Origin: Saprospiraceae bacterium
Lineage (GTDB): Bacteria > Bacteroidota > Bacteroidia > Chitinophagales > Saprospiraceae
Length of the DNA stretch: 64,000 nucleotides
Direction: 5' to 3'
NCBI GenBank assembly: GCA_019694255.1
Contig: JAIBCI010000040.1
Span: 1 to 64,000, forward strand
Part shown: positions 1 to 7,708 of the stretch, one piece after another
Layout of the letters: every line of letters begins with the position of its first letter
How positions within the stretch are numbered: the first letter of the stretch is position 1
The notes under the pieces: model-generated
What the model was told of the DNA's origin: nothing
Databases searched by the model: none
What the model saw: the letters and a program-made list of their open reading frames with translations, nothing else
Position numbers and translations under genes: made by a program

Positions 1-12
1 AAATAAAAATTT

Positions 13-948
13 ATGAATTATACCTTACATCAGTTAAAAATATTTTACGAGATAGGTCAATGCAAAAGCATCACGAAGGCTGCAGAAAAGCTAAACCTTA
101 CCCAGCCAGCCGTATCCCTTCAGTTTAAAAAATTTCAGGATCAGTTTGATCTTCCACTCATAGAATTTATTAATAAAAGATTATATCTGACAGATTTTGG
201 CATTGAGATCTGTGAAGCAGCTCGAAATATCCTGCAGGAGACAGATTCAATTAAAGAAAAGATGCATCAATACAAAGGACGACTCACTGGCAAATTCAGG
301 TTGGCTGCGGTCTCCACTGCGAAGTATATTGTGCCTTACCTCATTTCTGACTTCCTAAAACCCAATCCAGCTATAGAACTCTTAATGGAAGTGACCAACA
401 GAGCGATGGTTCTGAAAAGTCTTCAGGAAAATCAGATTGACTTCGGAATGCTTAGTGTTCTACCCGAAAATTTGGATCTTCAGTATGAAAAAGTCATGGA
501 AAACCGCCTATACTTAGTTGGCAAAGGTTCGGACGATAATATTCCTGATCGAATTCTCGAGGAAGACCTCGACAAAATACCAATGATATACCGTGAAGAA
601 GGGTCCGCAACCCGAAAAATGATGGAAATATTGATGAATGAAAGAAACACCAATTCAGGAAAACGTTTTGAGTTGAGTTCAAATGAAGCAGTTAAGCAAG
701 CTATTTTAGCCGGCCTTGGTTATTCGGTGATGCCGCTCATTGGAATCCGGAATGAGCTTATAAGAGACGAATTAAAAATAATTAAAACTGAAGGTTTGCC
801 AATAATTAATCACTGGTATCTTGTCTGGAACAAGGGCAAACAACTGAATCCGTCATCTGCAGCATTTTTAGAATTTTTCAGAAACAACCGTGAGAGACTG
901 GTACGTGCACACTTTGGCTGGATCGAGGAATTCATACCGGGTGAATAA
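13..948 (+). CDS. LysR-family transcriptional regulator
   Basis: A 311-residue LysR-type regulator. Residues 1-60 form the winged helix-turn-helix: it opens LHQLKIFYEIGQCKSITKAA and continues with the TQPAVSLQFKKF recognition helix. Residues about 90-295 form the periplasmic-binding-protein-like effector domain. The length is normal for the family. LysR proteins usually act on a divergent neighbour, but the region upstream lies outside the window, so the target and ligand cannot be named. The gene is monocistronic as seen: the next feature is a terminator at about 1133-1163 and then tRNA-Leu on the opposite strand. Family assignment is firm; the subgroup (CbbR/CysB-like) is inferred. Confidence 0.9.
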   Translation: MNYTLHQLKIFYEIGQCKSITKAAEKLNLTQPAVSLQFKKFQDQFDLPLIEFINKRLYLTDFGIEICEAARNILQETDSIKEKMHQYKGRLTGKFRLAAVSTAKYIVPYLISDFLKPNPAIELLMEVTNRAMVLKSLQENQIDFGMLSVLPENLDLQYEKVMENRLYLVGKGSDDNIPDRILEEDLDKIPMIYREEGSATRKMMEILMNERNTNSGKRFELSSNEAVKQAILAGLGYSVMPLIGIRNELIRDELKIIKTEGLPIINHWYLVWNKGKQLNPSSAAFLEFFRNNRERLVRAHFGWIEEFIPGE

Positions 949-1462
949 ACCGAATTGATGGTCAGGAGGCCTGCTAATTGGTCATTAAAATAGAATAGCT
1001 CGTCAACACTTGTCAAAGGTTCGTCAATAGCTTCCGGTACCCAAGTATTTGGTATCATATATTTGTATCGATATGGTTTTATTGAGATAAGATTTGGTTT
1101 TTTTAGAGATAAGAAATTTTGGTAATGAGATACAAAAAGGCGCCACAAGCGCCTTTTTGTTTTTATAATGTGTCAGTTCTATAATGCACTCCAAGGAGCA
1201 TAGCCAAAGCAATGAGTGATAGAATTTGGAAACTTACTTATCCACTTGAAGAGCTACCTCCTATAGGAAATTGAACCCCGAATAGCAAGAGATCACCTCT
1301 TTCGCAGAAAGATTAACAAATCAGACCAATCAACAGGTAATTCATAAACCTAAAATTGACCGTGGTATGCATAGTTTCCAAAATAGTCTCATAATGTGAC
1401 GCTCTGGTAACGGTAACCTTATCTACAAAAAAACCCTCAAGTAGAGCACTTGCCCAGAGAAG
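949..1462. other. Intergenic region with candidate short transcript
   Basis: About 510 bases without a convincing gene. It contains a TATATTTG match to the Bacteroidota -7 promoter element at 1058-1065, with no good -33 partner, and a strong intrinsic terminator at 1133-1163. Together these could define a transcript of about 90 nt. An antisense reading frame at 810-1148 partly shadows the LysR gene and is not believed. From 1164 to 1462 I see no recognisable feature. Confidence 0.4.
1133..1163 (+). terminator. Strong intrinsic terminator
   Basis: Perfect 11-bp inverted repeat, arms 1133-1143 (CAAAAAGGCGC) and 1149-1159 (GCGCCTTTTTG), with a 5-nt loop and a following T-rich tract. It lies about 190 bases after the LysR stop codon and would end either that message or a small independent RNA. 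The A-tract on the other side lets it work on the minus strand as well. Confidence 0.85.
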
Positions 1463-1547
1463 TACCGAAAGTGGGACTCGAACCCACACAACTTTAAAGG
1501 TTACTGGATTTTGAGTCCAGCGCGTCTACCAGTTCCGCCATTTCGGT
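1463..1547 (-). tRNA. tRNA-Leu (anticodon CAA)
   Basis: On the minus strand the acceptor stem ACCGAAA (1547-1541) pairs with TTTCGGT (1470-1464), with discriminator A at 1463. The anticodon stem CTGGA/TCCAG encloses the loop CTCAAAA, so the anticodon is CAA, reading UUG. There is a long class II variable arm and the T-loop GGTTCGAGTCC. The 3' CCA is not encoded. The gene stands alone, with no other tRNA nearby. Confidence 0.96.
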
Positions 1548-1595
1548 AAGAAGAGGCACAAATGTAAAAAATGCCAGTGAAATGCTGAGAAGTGA

Positions 1596-2204
1596 TTATC
1601 GAATCTCGGTCCAGAACATTCTTCGCTCTCCAATAAATCCTTCTAAAAGGTCACCTCTTTTGACTGGTCCGACGCCGGACGGCGTTCCTGTAAAGATGAT
1701 ATCACCGGTCTGCAGGGTAAAAATTGATGTGATATACTGGATCAGGTCTTCAAATTGAAAGAGCATATCCTTTGATTGTCCACTTTGGACCAATTCTTTA
1801 TTTTTTTTGAGACTGAATTCGATATTTGAAGTATCAAGTTCATGAATATCGATCCATTCGCCAATTAAGGCGGAGTGATCAAAACCTTTTGCGATTTCCC
1901 AGGGTAACCCTTTATCCTTGCACCGCGATTGGATATCTCTTGCAGTAAAATCAATACCAAGCCCGATATGGCTGATATACTCAATAGCTTTATGTTTTGG
2001 CACGGCCCGGGCTGGCTTTGCGAGGCGAAGTAGCAATTCCACTTCATATTGAATGTCTTCAGAGAAATCAGGGTAATAGAACGGTTTATTATCACGAAGC
2101 AACGCACCAGAGGGTTTGCAGAATACAATGGGTGTCTGCGGGACAGGGTTATTTAGTTCCCTGGCGTGTTCTGAATAATTACGTCCGATACAAAAAATAT
2201 TCAT
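1596..2204 (-). CDS. Fumarylacetoacetate hydrolase-family protein
   Basis: 202 residues, a compact single-domain FAH-family enzyme. Members hydrolyse or isomerise acylpyruvate-type substrates with a divalent metal. The metal-ligand pattern is visible as IQYEVEL (Glu54 and Glu56) and GIDFTARD (Asp85), and the C-terminal GDIIFTGTPSGVGP is typical. It starts MNIFCIGRNYSEHA, so the domain is complete. It lies 77 bases downstream of trpS on the same strand and may be the last gene of a ridA-trpS run. An acylpyruvase or oxaloacetate decarboxylase role is possible; the substrate cannot be fixed from sequence. Confidence 0.88.
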   Translation of the reverse strand: MNIFCIGRNYSEHARELNNPVPQTPIVFCKPSGALLRDNKPFYYPDFSEDIQYEVELLLRLAKPARAVPKHKAIEYISHIGLGIDFTARDIQSRCKDKGLPWEIAKGFDHSALIGEWIDIHELDTSNIEFSLKKNKELVQSGQSKDMLFQFEDLIQYITSIFTLQTGDIIFTGTPSGVGPVKRGDLLEGFIGERRMFWTEIR

Positions 2205-2281
2205 GGTACTTTTTATGGTTCATTGACAAGCTGGCAGCAGCCTATGATCATACAATGAAGACATCAACTGATTGCAGCAAA

Positions 2282-3277
2282 TTAATTAAGTCCTGTTAGT
2301 GAACGCACTTCATTGAGTGTTGCTATTGCGCGTTCACGAATATTCATAGATGATGACTTGATCATGTCTTTAACCGCCTTTTTATTAGCTATAATTTCCT
2401 TTTTGCGATCCTGAATAGGCTGCACCAATTGTATTACTGCATCTGCCACATGATCCTTAAGGACTGCATAGCTTAGTGTCTGATTGTTATATTCGGCCAG
2501 CAGCTCATTGTAAATCACAGTTTGCTTACAGGCTTTGAGCAATTGGAAAAGATTTTCAACACCTGCACTCATTGTATCCGATCGGTCTCCTGTATCGGTG
2601 ACCGCTGACCGTATTTGCTTTCTGATCGTATCCACCGGAGCAAAAAGATCAATATTGTGTTTTTCGCCCGCAGAAGCGCTCATTTTTTTTGAAGGATCTG
2701 CAGTAGATAGAATTTTAGGTGTTTCAGTATATAAAGCTTCAGGTGCAACAAAGTAATCTTTGCCAACGACAGCATTAAAGCGCTGCGCAATATTGCGGGT
2801 CAGTTCTAGATGCTGATCCTGATCTTTACCTACCGGAACATAATCAGCGCGGTACATCAAAATATCGGCAGCCTGAAGAACCGGGTAGGTAAAAAGACCA
2901 CAAGAGACAAAGGCATCCTTGTTTTTTTCTTTAACCTGATCAGTCTTGTCTTTGAATTGTGTCATTCTTGACAGCTCACCATAACTACACATGCAACTGA
3001 GTATCCAGCATAATTCGGTATGTTCAGGAATTTTGGATTGTATAAACAGACTTTCATGATTGACACCGCAAGCCAAAAGATTGTAAACCAGTTCCCATAC
3101 ATTTTCCTGAAGCTTGACTGGATTGTAAGGCATAGTAATTGCGTGATAGTTGACGACACAATACACACAGTCAAAATCTTTTTGAAGATGAACCCAGTTT
3201 TCAATAGCGCCAAAATATCTTCCAAGGTGTAGATTGCCTGTTGGCTGAATTCCCGAGAGTACTACTTTTCTGTTCAT
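2282..3277 (-). CDS. trpS: Tryptophanyl-tRNA synthetase
   Basis: Charges tRNA-Trp in the cytoplasm. Class I signatures are present: the HIGH-type site as TGNLHLGRYFG near the N-terminus and the KMSKS-type loop as KKMSAS around residue 210. The start at 3277 (MNRKVVLSGIQPTGN) gives 331 residues, the usual length; the frame is open upstream to 3322, but those 15 extra residues overlap the end of ridA and are not family-like. ridA ends 13 bases upstream, so the two are probably co-transcribed. Confidence 0.97.
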   Translation of the reverse strand: MNRKVVLSGIQPTGNLHLGRYFGAIENWVHLQKDFDCVYCVVNYHAITMPYNPVKLQENVWELVYNLLACGVNHESLFIQSKIPEHTELCWILSCMCSYGELSRMTQFKDKTDQVKEKNKDAFVSCGLFTYPVLQAADILMYRADYVPVGKDQDQHLELTRNIAQRFNAVVGKDYFVAPEALYTETPKILSTADPSKKMSASAGEKHNIDLFAPVDTIRKQIRSAVTDTGDRSDTMSAGVENLFQLLKACKQTVIYNELLAEYNNQTLSYAVLKDHVADAVIQLVQPIQDRKKEIIANKKAVKDMIKSSSMNIRERAIATLNEVRSLTGLN

Positions 3278-3290
3278 GGCCTTAGAAAAT

Positions 3291-3671
3291 TTATTTGTAT
3301 GCGATACAGGAAATTTCCACATTAACCCCTTTGGGCAATGCGGAGACTTCTACGAGTTCCCTTGCAGGAGGGCCCTCCTTGGTAAAATAAGTTGTGTAGA
3401 CACTGTTAATGGCAGAAAACTGTCCGATATCTTTAACGAATACAGTGCATTTGACAACATGTTCAAAATCCATACCAGCGGCATTTAATATTGCTTTTAC
3501 ATTGTCCAGTACACGGTGAGTCTCAATTGAAATATCATCCGTAATCAATTGATTGGTAACCGGGTCAATTGCAATTTGTCCGGAAACAAAAAGTGTATGA
3601 CCAGTTTGAATAGCCTGACTGTAAGGTCCTATTGGCGCCGGAGCGTCTTTTGTTAAAATTACTTTACGCAT
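3291..3671 (-). CDS. RidA family enamine/imine deaminase
   Basis: 126 residues from MRKVILTKDAPAPIGPYSQA, the standard RidA N-terminus. The frame is open 29 codons further upstream, but that segment crosses a terminator hairpin and is not coding. RidA proteins are trimeric and hydrolyse reactive 2-aminoacrylate made by PLP enzymes. The signatures GPYSQAI, LFVSGQIAIDP and a C-terminal VEISCIAYK are visible. It sits directly before trpS on the same strand. Confidence 0.94.
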   Translation of the reverse strand: MRKVILTKDAPAPIGPYSQAIQTGHTLFVSGQIAIDPVTNQLITDDISIETHRVLDNVKAILNAAGMDFEHVVKCTVFVKDIGQFSAINSVYTTYFTKEGPPARELVEVSALPKGVNVEISCIAYK

Positions 3672-3690
3672 TTTAATAAAATTTATGAGT

Positions 3691-3721
3691 AAAAAAAAAG
3701 CTCCAAGAACTTGGAGCTTTT
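3691..3721 (-). terminator. Intrinsic terminator after rpmF
   Basis: Inverted repeat AGCTCCAAG (3699-3707) and CTTGGAGCT (3710-3718). On the minus strand a run of nine T follows the hairpin. It separates the DUF177-rpmF unit from ridA-trpS. Confidence 0.82.
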
Positions 3722-3780
3722 CAATATCTTGACATGGAACCGTCACCGGTCCATGCATTTTTTCAGGATTATGCCAACAC

Positions 3781-3984
3781 TTAAGCTTCTGCTACGCTGG
3801 ATTCAGCACCCTTGATTAATACATGCCCCTTGTAATACATATCTCCTTCATGCCAATATGCATGATGCATGATATGCATTGCGCCGGTTGTTTTACAAAC
3901 ACCCAGCTGAGGCGTCTCAGCTTTGTAGTGGGTTCTTCTTTTTCTTTTACGCGTCTTCGAATGTCGCCATTTCGGATTAGGCAT
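3781..3984 (-). CDS. rpmF: 50S ribosomal protein L32
   Basis: 67 residues, starting MPNPKWRHSKTRKRKRRTHY, the bL32 basic N-terminus. It is a structural protein of the large subunit. It lies 12 bases after the DUF177 gene, the conserved yceD-rpmF pair. In many bacteria plsX and fabH follow rpmF; here the transcript instead ends at the terminator at 3691-3721. The four-cysteine zinc ribbon of some L32 proteins is absent (a single Cys). Confidence 0.97.
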   Translation of the reverse strand: MPNPKWRHSKTRKRKRRTHYKAETPQLGVCKTTGAMHIMHHAYWHEGDMYYKGHVLIKGAESSVAEA

Positions 3985-3996
3985 AGTTATAAAGTT

Positions 3997-4512
3997 TTAT
4001 TTTAAGTTCAATTTTTTGAGTTCATCCCATAGGGCATTTCCCTCAAGATTTACCTTGTCTTCAGTAATTTTACTAAGTACTTCCCTGTTGCAGGGTGCGG
4101 GATTCATCTCTCCGCAGTTGATGGTCCTGCTCATCGGCAGAGACAGGCAACAGTACTCATAAATCAATTCGGCAATATTCCATTCGTTTTCTTCAGGACT
4201 GATCAAAAACAAATCAGGATCATCTGAAGTCCCGGTTGCTTGCTTAACAATGATCTGATACGAGCCAGCCACAGGCAGGCTTATTTCGGCCAAACACCGA
4301 TCACAGTTCACCATTGCAGAACCAGTAACATTAATATTGACTGTCATCAAGGATCCCTGTTTGTCAGTATTAAGGTCCGTCTGAATATTGCAAGGACCAA
4401 ATGGACTGGCTGGGAATCGCCTGAAAAAGTCTTCATCCAGCTCAAAAGTATAATGGTGGACACCGTCCAACATACCCTTGAATGGGATGGAAAATTGCTT
4501 TAAATAATCCAT
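3997..4512 (-). CDS. DUF177 (YceD-like) protein
   Basis: 171 residues. DUF177/YceD proteins are almost always encoded just upstream of rpmF and are associated with 23S rRNA or large-subunit biogenesis. The conserved cysteine region is seen as NCDRCLAEISLPV (about residues 69-80), with further cysteines later (YCCLSL, NCGEMNPAPC). This is the first gene of the unit with rpmF. A -7 promoter element, TATCTTTG on the minus strand, lies at 4543-4550, shortly upstream of the start. Confidence 0.88.
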   Translation of the reverse strand: MDYLKQFSIPFKGMLDGVHHYTFELDEDFFRRFPASPFGPCNIQTDLNTDKQGSLMTVNINVTGSAMVNCDRCLAEISLPVAGSYQIIVKQATGTSDDPDLFLISPEENEWNIAELIYEYCCLSLPMSRTINCGEMNPAPCNREVLSKITEDKVNLEGNALWDELKKLNLK

Positions 4513-4542
4513 AATTATTGAACGTTTTCAAAAATCGGATCG

Positions 4543-4550
4543 CAAAGATA
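4543..4550 (-). promoter_or_regulatory. Promoter -7 element of DUF177-rpmF
   Basis: TATCTTTG on the minus strand matches TAnnTTTG and lies 31 bases before the DUF177 start codon. No clear -33 TTTG is seen. It is divergent to the bTHX promoter. Confidence 0.6.
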
Positions 4551-4592
4551 GCTCACAGGAGGCATATTTAAGTGTTGATTCTTCAAAAATCT

Positions 4593-4600
4593 TATATTTG
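4593..4600 (+). promoter_or_regulatory. Promoter -7 element of the bTHX gene
   Basis: TATATTTG matches TAnnTTTG and lies 23 bases before the bTHX start. A TTG at 4575-4577 is a possible but closely spaced -33 element. Confidence 0.6.
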
Positions 4601-4623
4601 CCCAAAATATAATTGTTCTATTT

Positions 4624-4734
4624 ATGGGAAGAGGCGATAAAAGGTCAGGAAAAGGTAAGCGAACGATCGGATCTTACGGTAAAACTCGTGTCAGAAAGGT
4701 AAAAAAAGACCAGACCAGCGAAAAAAAGGCCTGA
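4624..4734 (+). CDS. 30S ribosomal protein THX
   Basis: A 36-residue, very basic protein, MGRGDKRSGKGKRTIGSYG followed by KTRVRKVKK. It matches the bTHX family, a small peptide in the head of the 30S subunit first described in Thermus and common in Bacteroidota. The hallmark G(K/R)GDK near the start and GSYG in the middle are both present. It has its own promoter and faces away from the DUF177-rpmF unit. An inverted repeat (4710-4718 with 4731-4739) spans the stop codon but lacks a T-tract. Confidence 0.9.
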   Translation: MGRGDKRSGKGKRTIGSYGKTRVRKVKKDQTSEKKA

Positions 4735-4826
4735 TCTGGCGCCAGCACACAAAGCATTCTTACCTTTAGGTTGACGGCTCAGAGCAAGGGATTTTCCCAG
4801 TCTGCAGAGCCTCAAGCTTTATTGTA

Positions 4827-5684
4827 TTGTCGGTGCAAAAAGAAAGCAAGAAGGACAAATTTAGCCTGGTGGACCTTTGGGGTTTTATAAAGAGCAGGCT
4901 TTTGACCTATACGCTGATACGTATGGGTATTTTCCTTTTGTTGATCTGGCTTCTGAATAGCCTGTTGCTTAATTTGTATACAAATCACGGGCAGAAGCTT
5001 CGGTTGACTAATTTCGTCGGCCAACCCCTTTTTAAAGCAAGGAAAATGGCAGCATCCAGGGATTATGAACTGGTTATACTGGACTCAGTTCACCTGATCG
5101 GCAAACCCGGCGGCTATGTGTTGAATCAGGTCCCGAAGCCTAACTCCTTTGTTAAAAGAGGGCGGAAAGTCTATATTACAATCAGTAGATTCAAAGCCGA
5201 TGAAATACTATCGGATAACATCCCAAACCTTTATGGAGAAAAATATGATTTTAAGAAACAAGAATTTGAAAGCTTATACCACATAAAGCTAATGATCGCG
5301 GAGACTCGGTATGATCCAGGACCTTCCGGCCATATCCTCGAAGCCAGCTATCATGGAATGTTGCTTGCGAACGAAGAAAATAAAGCCAAAGGTCTTTCGC
5401 TTTCAAAAGGAGACACGGTATTGGTAGTTATTTCAGTAGACCGAGGCGGTGAAATAGATGTTCCGCAATTGCGATGTAAGACCCTCGGTGAAGCAAAGCT
5501 GGAACTTAGCGCAATGAAGATTGAATTGGGAAATATCAACCAGGAAGGTAATATAGAAGATCAGGACAACGCCTACATAATCAGACAGGAACCGGCCTAT
5601 GAGAAAGGGAAGAAAATTAAAATGGGATCGTCTGTTCAATTGACAATAAGCCAGACCTATCCCGACGATTGTGAACCAAGATAA
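4827..5684 (+). CDS. PASTA-domain membrane protein
   Basis: 285 residues with a TTG start at 4827 (a GTG two codons later is the alternative). There is a short basic cytoplasmic N-terminus, one transmembrane helix at about residues 32-52 (MGIFLLLIWLLNSLLLNLY), then three PASTA repeats outside: about 58-118, 119-190 and 200-280. PASTA domains bind peptidoglycan or muropeptides. No kinase or transpeptidase domain is attached, so this is a stand-alone PASTA protein, as is common in Bacteroidota. The rhodanese gene begins 6 bases after its stop. Confidence 0.88.
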   Translation: MSVQKESKKDKFSLVDLWGFIKSRLLTYTLIRMGIFLLLIWLLNSLLLNLYTNHGQKLRLTNFVGQPLFKARKMAASRDYELVILDSVHLIGKPGGYVLNQVPKPNSFVKRGRKVYITISRFKADEILSDNIPNLYGEKYDFKKQEFESLYHIKLMIAETRYDPGPSGHILEASYHGMLLANEENKAKGLSLSKGDTVLVVISVDRGGEIDVPQLRCKTLGEAKLELSAMKIELGNINQEGNIEDQDNAYIIRQEPAYEKGKKIKMGSSVQLTISQTYPDDCEPR

Positions 5685-5690
5685 TTTCTT

Positions 5691-6002
5691 ATGACAGACA
5701 TTACGGCACAGGAACTAAAAGAAAGGATTGACAGGGGAGATTCTTTAATACTAATAGACGTCAGGGAACCTTATGAGCATACAGAATATAATATCGGTGG
5801 TCAGCTTGCAAGCCTTCAAACCAGCTTACCTTATAAGATAATGGAACTCGCAGGAAAGGAGAATCAGGAGATCATTGTGTATTGCAGGAGTGGCAACAGA
5901 AGTGGTATTGCCAAGCAAATGTTTATTAAGGCCGGTTTTAATAATGTGAGAAATCTACTGGGTGGAATGCTCTACTGGAGAGAATTGTTCGGACCTTATT
6001 AA
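5691..6002 (+). CDS. Single-domain rhodanese-like protein
   Basis: 103 residues, one rhodanese module. The loop YCRSGNRSG carries the active-site Cys65, and LIDVREPYEH is the typical N-terminal motif. Such proteins carry sulfane sulfur as a cysteine persulfide. It is cytoplasmic, with no signal peptide. The gene follows the PASTA protein almost without a gap, so co-transcription is likely; no functional link is evident. Confidence 0.92.
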   Translation: MTDITAQELKERIDRGDSLILIDVREPYEHTEYNIGGQLASLQTSLPYKIMELAGKENQEIIVYCRSGNRSGIAKQMFIKAGFNNVRNLLGGMLYWRELFGPY

Positions 6003-6064
6003 TTTAAGTTTAATCCATTAATAAAATAAACCATCTTTTATCGCACTGCGATAAACCATACTGA

Positions 6065-6688
6065 ATGAGGCTTTCACAATTATTGTCTTTCCTGCTGATT
6101 TTTATAATCCGTGAACATGTCAGTGCACAGTATACTGAATACAAGACAGTGGTCAACGGTGAGGAGGTCAGAGTTCTTATCATGGACGGAGATACCATGA
6201 TCATTGCTGAACTTGAGAAGATTTCTGTTAAAGCACCTAAGGAATTTGATTATACAGAGGAAAGAGAGCGCTATCAAAAGTACAAACGCTGGGCGGCAAT
6301 AGTTTATCCTTATGCTGTGCAGGGGGTAAGACTTTACCGTCAGATAGAGAAAGAGACAGAAGGAAACAGCAGGCGCCAGAAAAGAAAGGTAATTCGCGAA
6401 ATCGAAGGAAGACTTAATGATGAATTTGAAAAGCCACTGAAAAATCTGAGCCGGACACAAGGACTCATTCTTACAAAAATGATGGAAAAAAATATTGGGA
6501 TGCCATTTTATAAGATCATTAAGGAGTTAAAGGGAGGATTTACCGCCGGATATTACAATCAGATTGGCAAATTTTATGGGTATGATCTCAAAGATGGCTA
6601 TCGCGTAGGAGCTGATCCAGTCATGGATGCAGTCCTTGAAGATTTTGACCTTAACAAAGACCTAGAAAATTGGAAAAAACCGGAATAG
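6065..6688 (+). CDS. DUF4294-domain secreted protein
   Basis: 207 residues with an N-terminal signal peptide (MRLSQLLSFLLIFIIREHVSA, cleavage before QYTEY). The body matches DUF4294, known from Bacteroidota and without an assigned function; the core RYQKYKRWAAIVYPYA and the final segment rich in acidic residues are characteristic. Its last 19 bases overlap the mvaD start, so the two genes are probably translationally coupled although the products act in different compartments. Confidence 0.82.
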   Translation: MRLSQLLSFLLIFIIREHVSAQYTEYKTVVNGEEVRVLIMDGDTMIIAELEKISVKAPKEFDYTEERERYQKYKRWAAIVYPYAVQGVRLYRQIEKETEGNSRRQKRKVIREIEGRLNDEFEKPLKNLSRTQGLILTKMMEKNIGMPFYKIIKELKGGFTAGYYNQIGKFYGYDLKDGYRVGADPVMDAVLEDFDLNKDLENWKKPE

Positions 6689-7689
6689 TTCAATGGAAAA
6701 GTCCTTCCAATATTGCCATTGTAAAGTATTGGGGTAAAAAGGATGGACAGATCCCAATGAATGCATCATTAAGTTTTACATTATCGCAGTGCATAACCGA
6801 CACAAAAATTTCCTACTCCGCTGGAAACGGGAAAGTTGAATTTTTTTATGAAGGTCAACCGAAGCCAGAATTTTTTCCAAAGGTCAGGATGATGCTGGAT
6901 AATCTGAATCTCGACTTTCTTAAAGATTTCGATCTGATCATTGACAGCAGTAATAATTTCCCACATTCGGCAGGTATTGCATCATCGGCTTCAGCCATGA
7001 GCGCATTGGCACTTTGCATTACGGATATGCAAAGGAATGTAAGCAACCTTGACAGAGATTTTTTGAGTCTTGCTTCCATACGCGCAAGAATAGGGTCAGG
7101 TTCAGCCTGCCGATCTGTATTTGAAAGTGCGGCGCTTTGGGGTAAGCTTGAATCTGTTGCTGAAAGCACGGATGAAATGGCACTACCCTGGAAGTCAAAT
7201 TTGCACAGTGCGTTTTCCGATGTGCAGGATTGGATATTTATTGTGAGTGCGGGAACCAAAAATGTGTCTTCCTCTGCGGGTCATAAAGAAATGAATTCTC
7301 ATTATTACAGATCGGGTCGGATAGCGCAGGCTCAGCAAAACATGATTCAACTTATCCAAGCACTAAAAGAAGGAGATTGGAATTCGTTTATTGAATTAGC
7401 TGAAATGGAAGCGCTAAGCCTTCATGCACTGATGATGAGTGGCAATCCAGGATATCTATTACTGGAGCCGGAATCCATTCGTTTAATTCATGCGATCAGG
7501 CAATTGCGAAAAAACACAGGTTGGCCAGTTTGCTTTACTATCGATGCCGGTCCAAATATTCATATGCTCTTTCCAAAAAGTATAGAAGAAAAAATAAGTG
7601 ATTGGTGTTTTACAGAACTTCCTAATTACATTTCAGAAAACCGCATCATTAAAGATCATGTCGGTGATGGACCTGTAAAAGTCCAATAA
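6670..7689 (+). CDS. mvaD: Diphosphomevalonate decarboxylase
   Basis: 339 residues. It converts mevalonate 5-diphosphate to isopentenyl diphosphate, the last step of the mevalonate route. The N-terminal WKSPSNIAIVKYWGKKD and the GHMP-kinase ATP loop HSAGIASSASAMSALA (about 98-113) are clear. The start is TTG at 6670, inside the 3' end of the DUF4294 gene; a later start would cut into the conserved N-terminus. Its presence implies isoprenoid synthesis by mevalonate rather than MEP; the other pathway genes are not in the window. Confidence 0.95.
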   Translation: MEKTGIVQWKSPSNIAIVKYWGKKDGQIPMNASLSFTLSQCITDTKISYSAGNGKVEFFYEGQPKPEFFPKVRMMLDNLNLDFLKDFDLIIDSSNNFPHSAGIASSASAMSALALCITDMQRNVSNLDRDFLSLASIRARIGSGSACRSVFESAALWGKLESVAESTDEMALPWKSNLHSAFSDVQDWIFIVSAGTKNVSSSAGHKEMNSHYYRSGRIAQAQQNMIQLIQALKEGDWNSFIELAEMEALSLHALMMSGNPGYLLLEPESIRLIHAIRQLRKNTGWPVCFTIDAGPNIHMLFPKSIEEKISDWCFTELPNYISENRIIKDHVGDGPVKVQ

Positions 7690-7708
7690 ACAAAATAATT
7701 TATTAAGT

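Noticed and set aside
810..1148. 112-codon minus-strand frame next to the LysR gene
   Set aside because: Its second half is antisense to the LysR coding region, it crosses a terminator and it resembles no family.
4710..4739. Inverted repeat across the bTHX stop codon as terminator
   Set aside because: No T-tract follows and the arms are 12 bases apart; kept only as a note on the gene.
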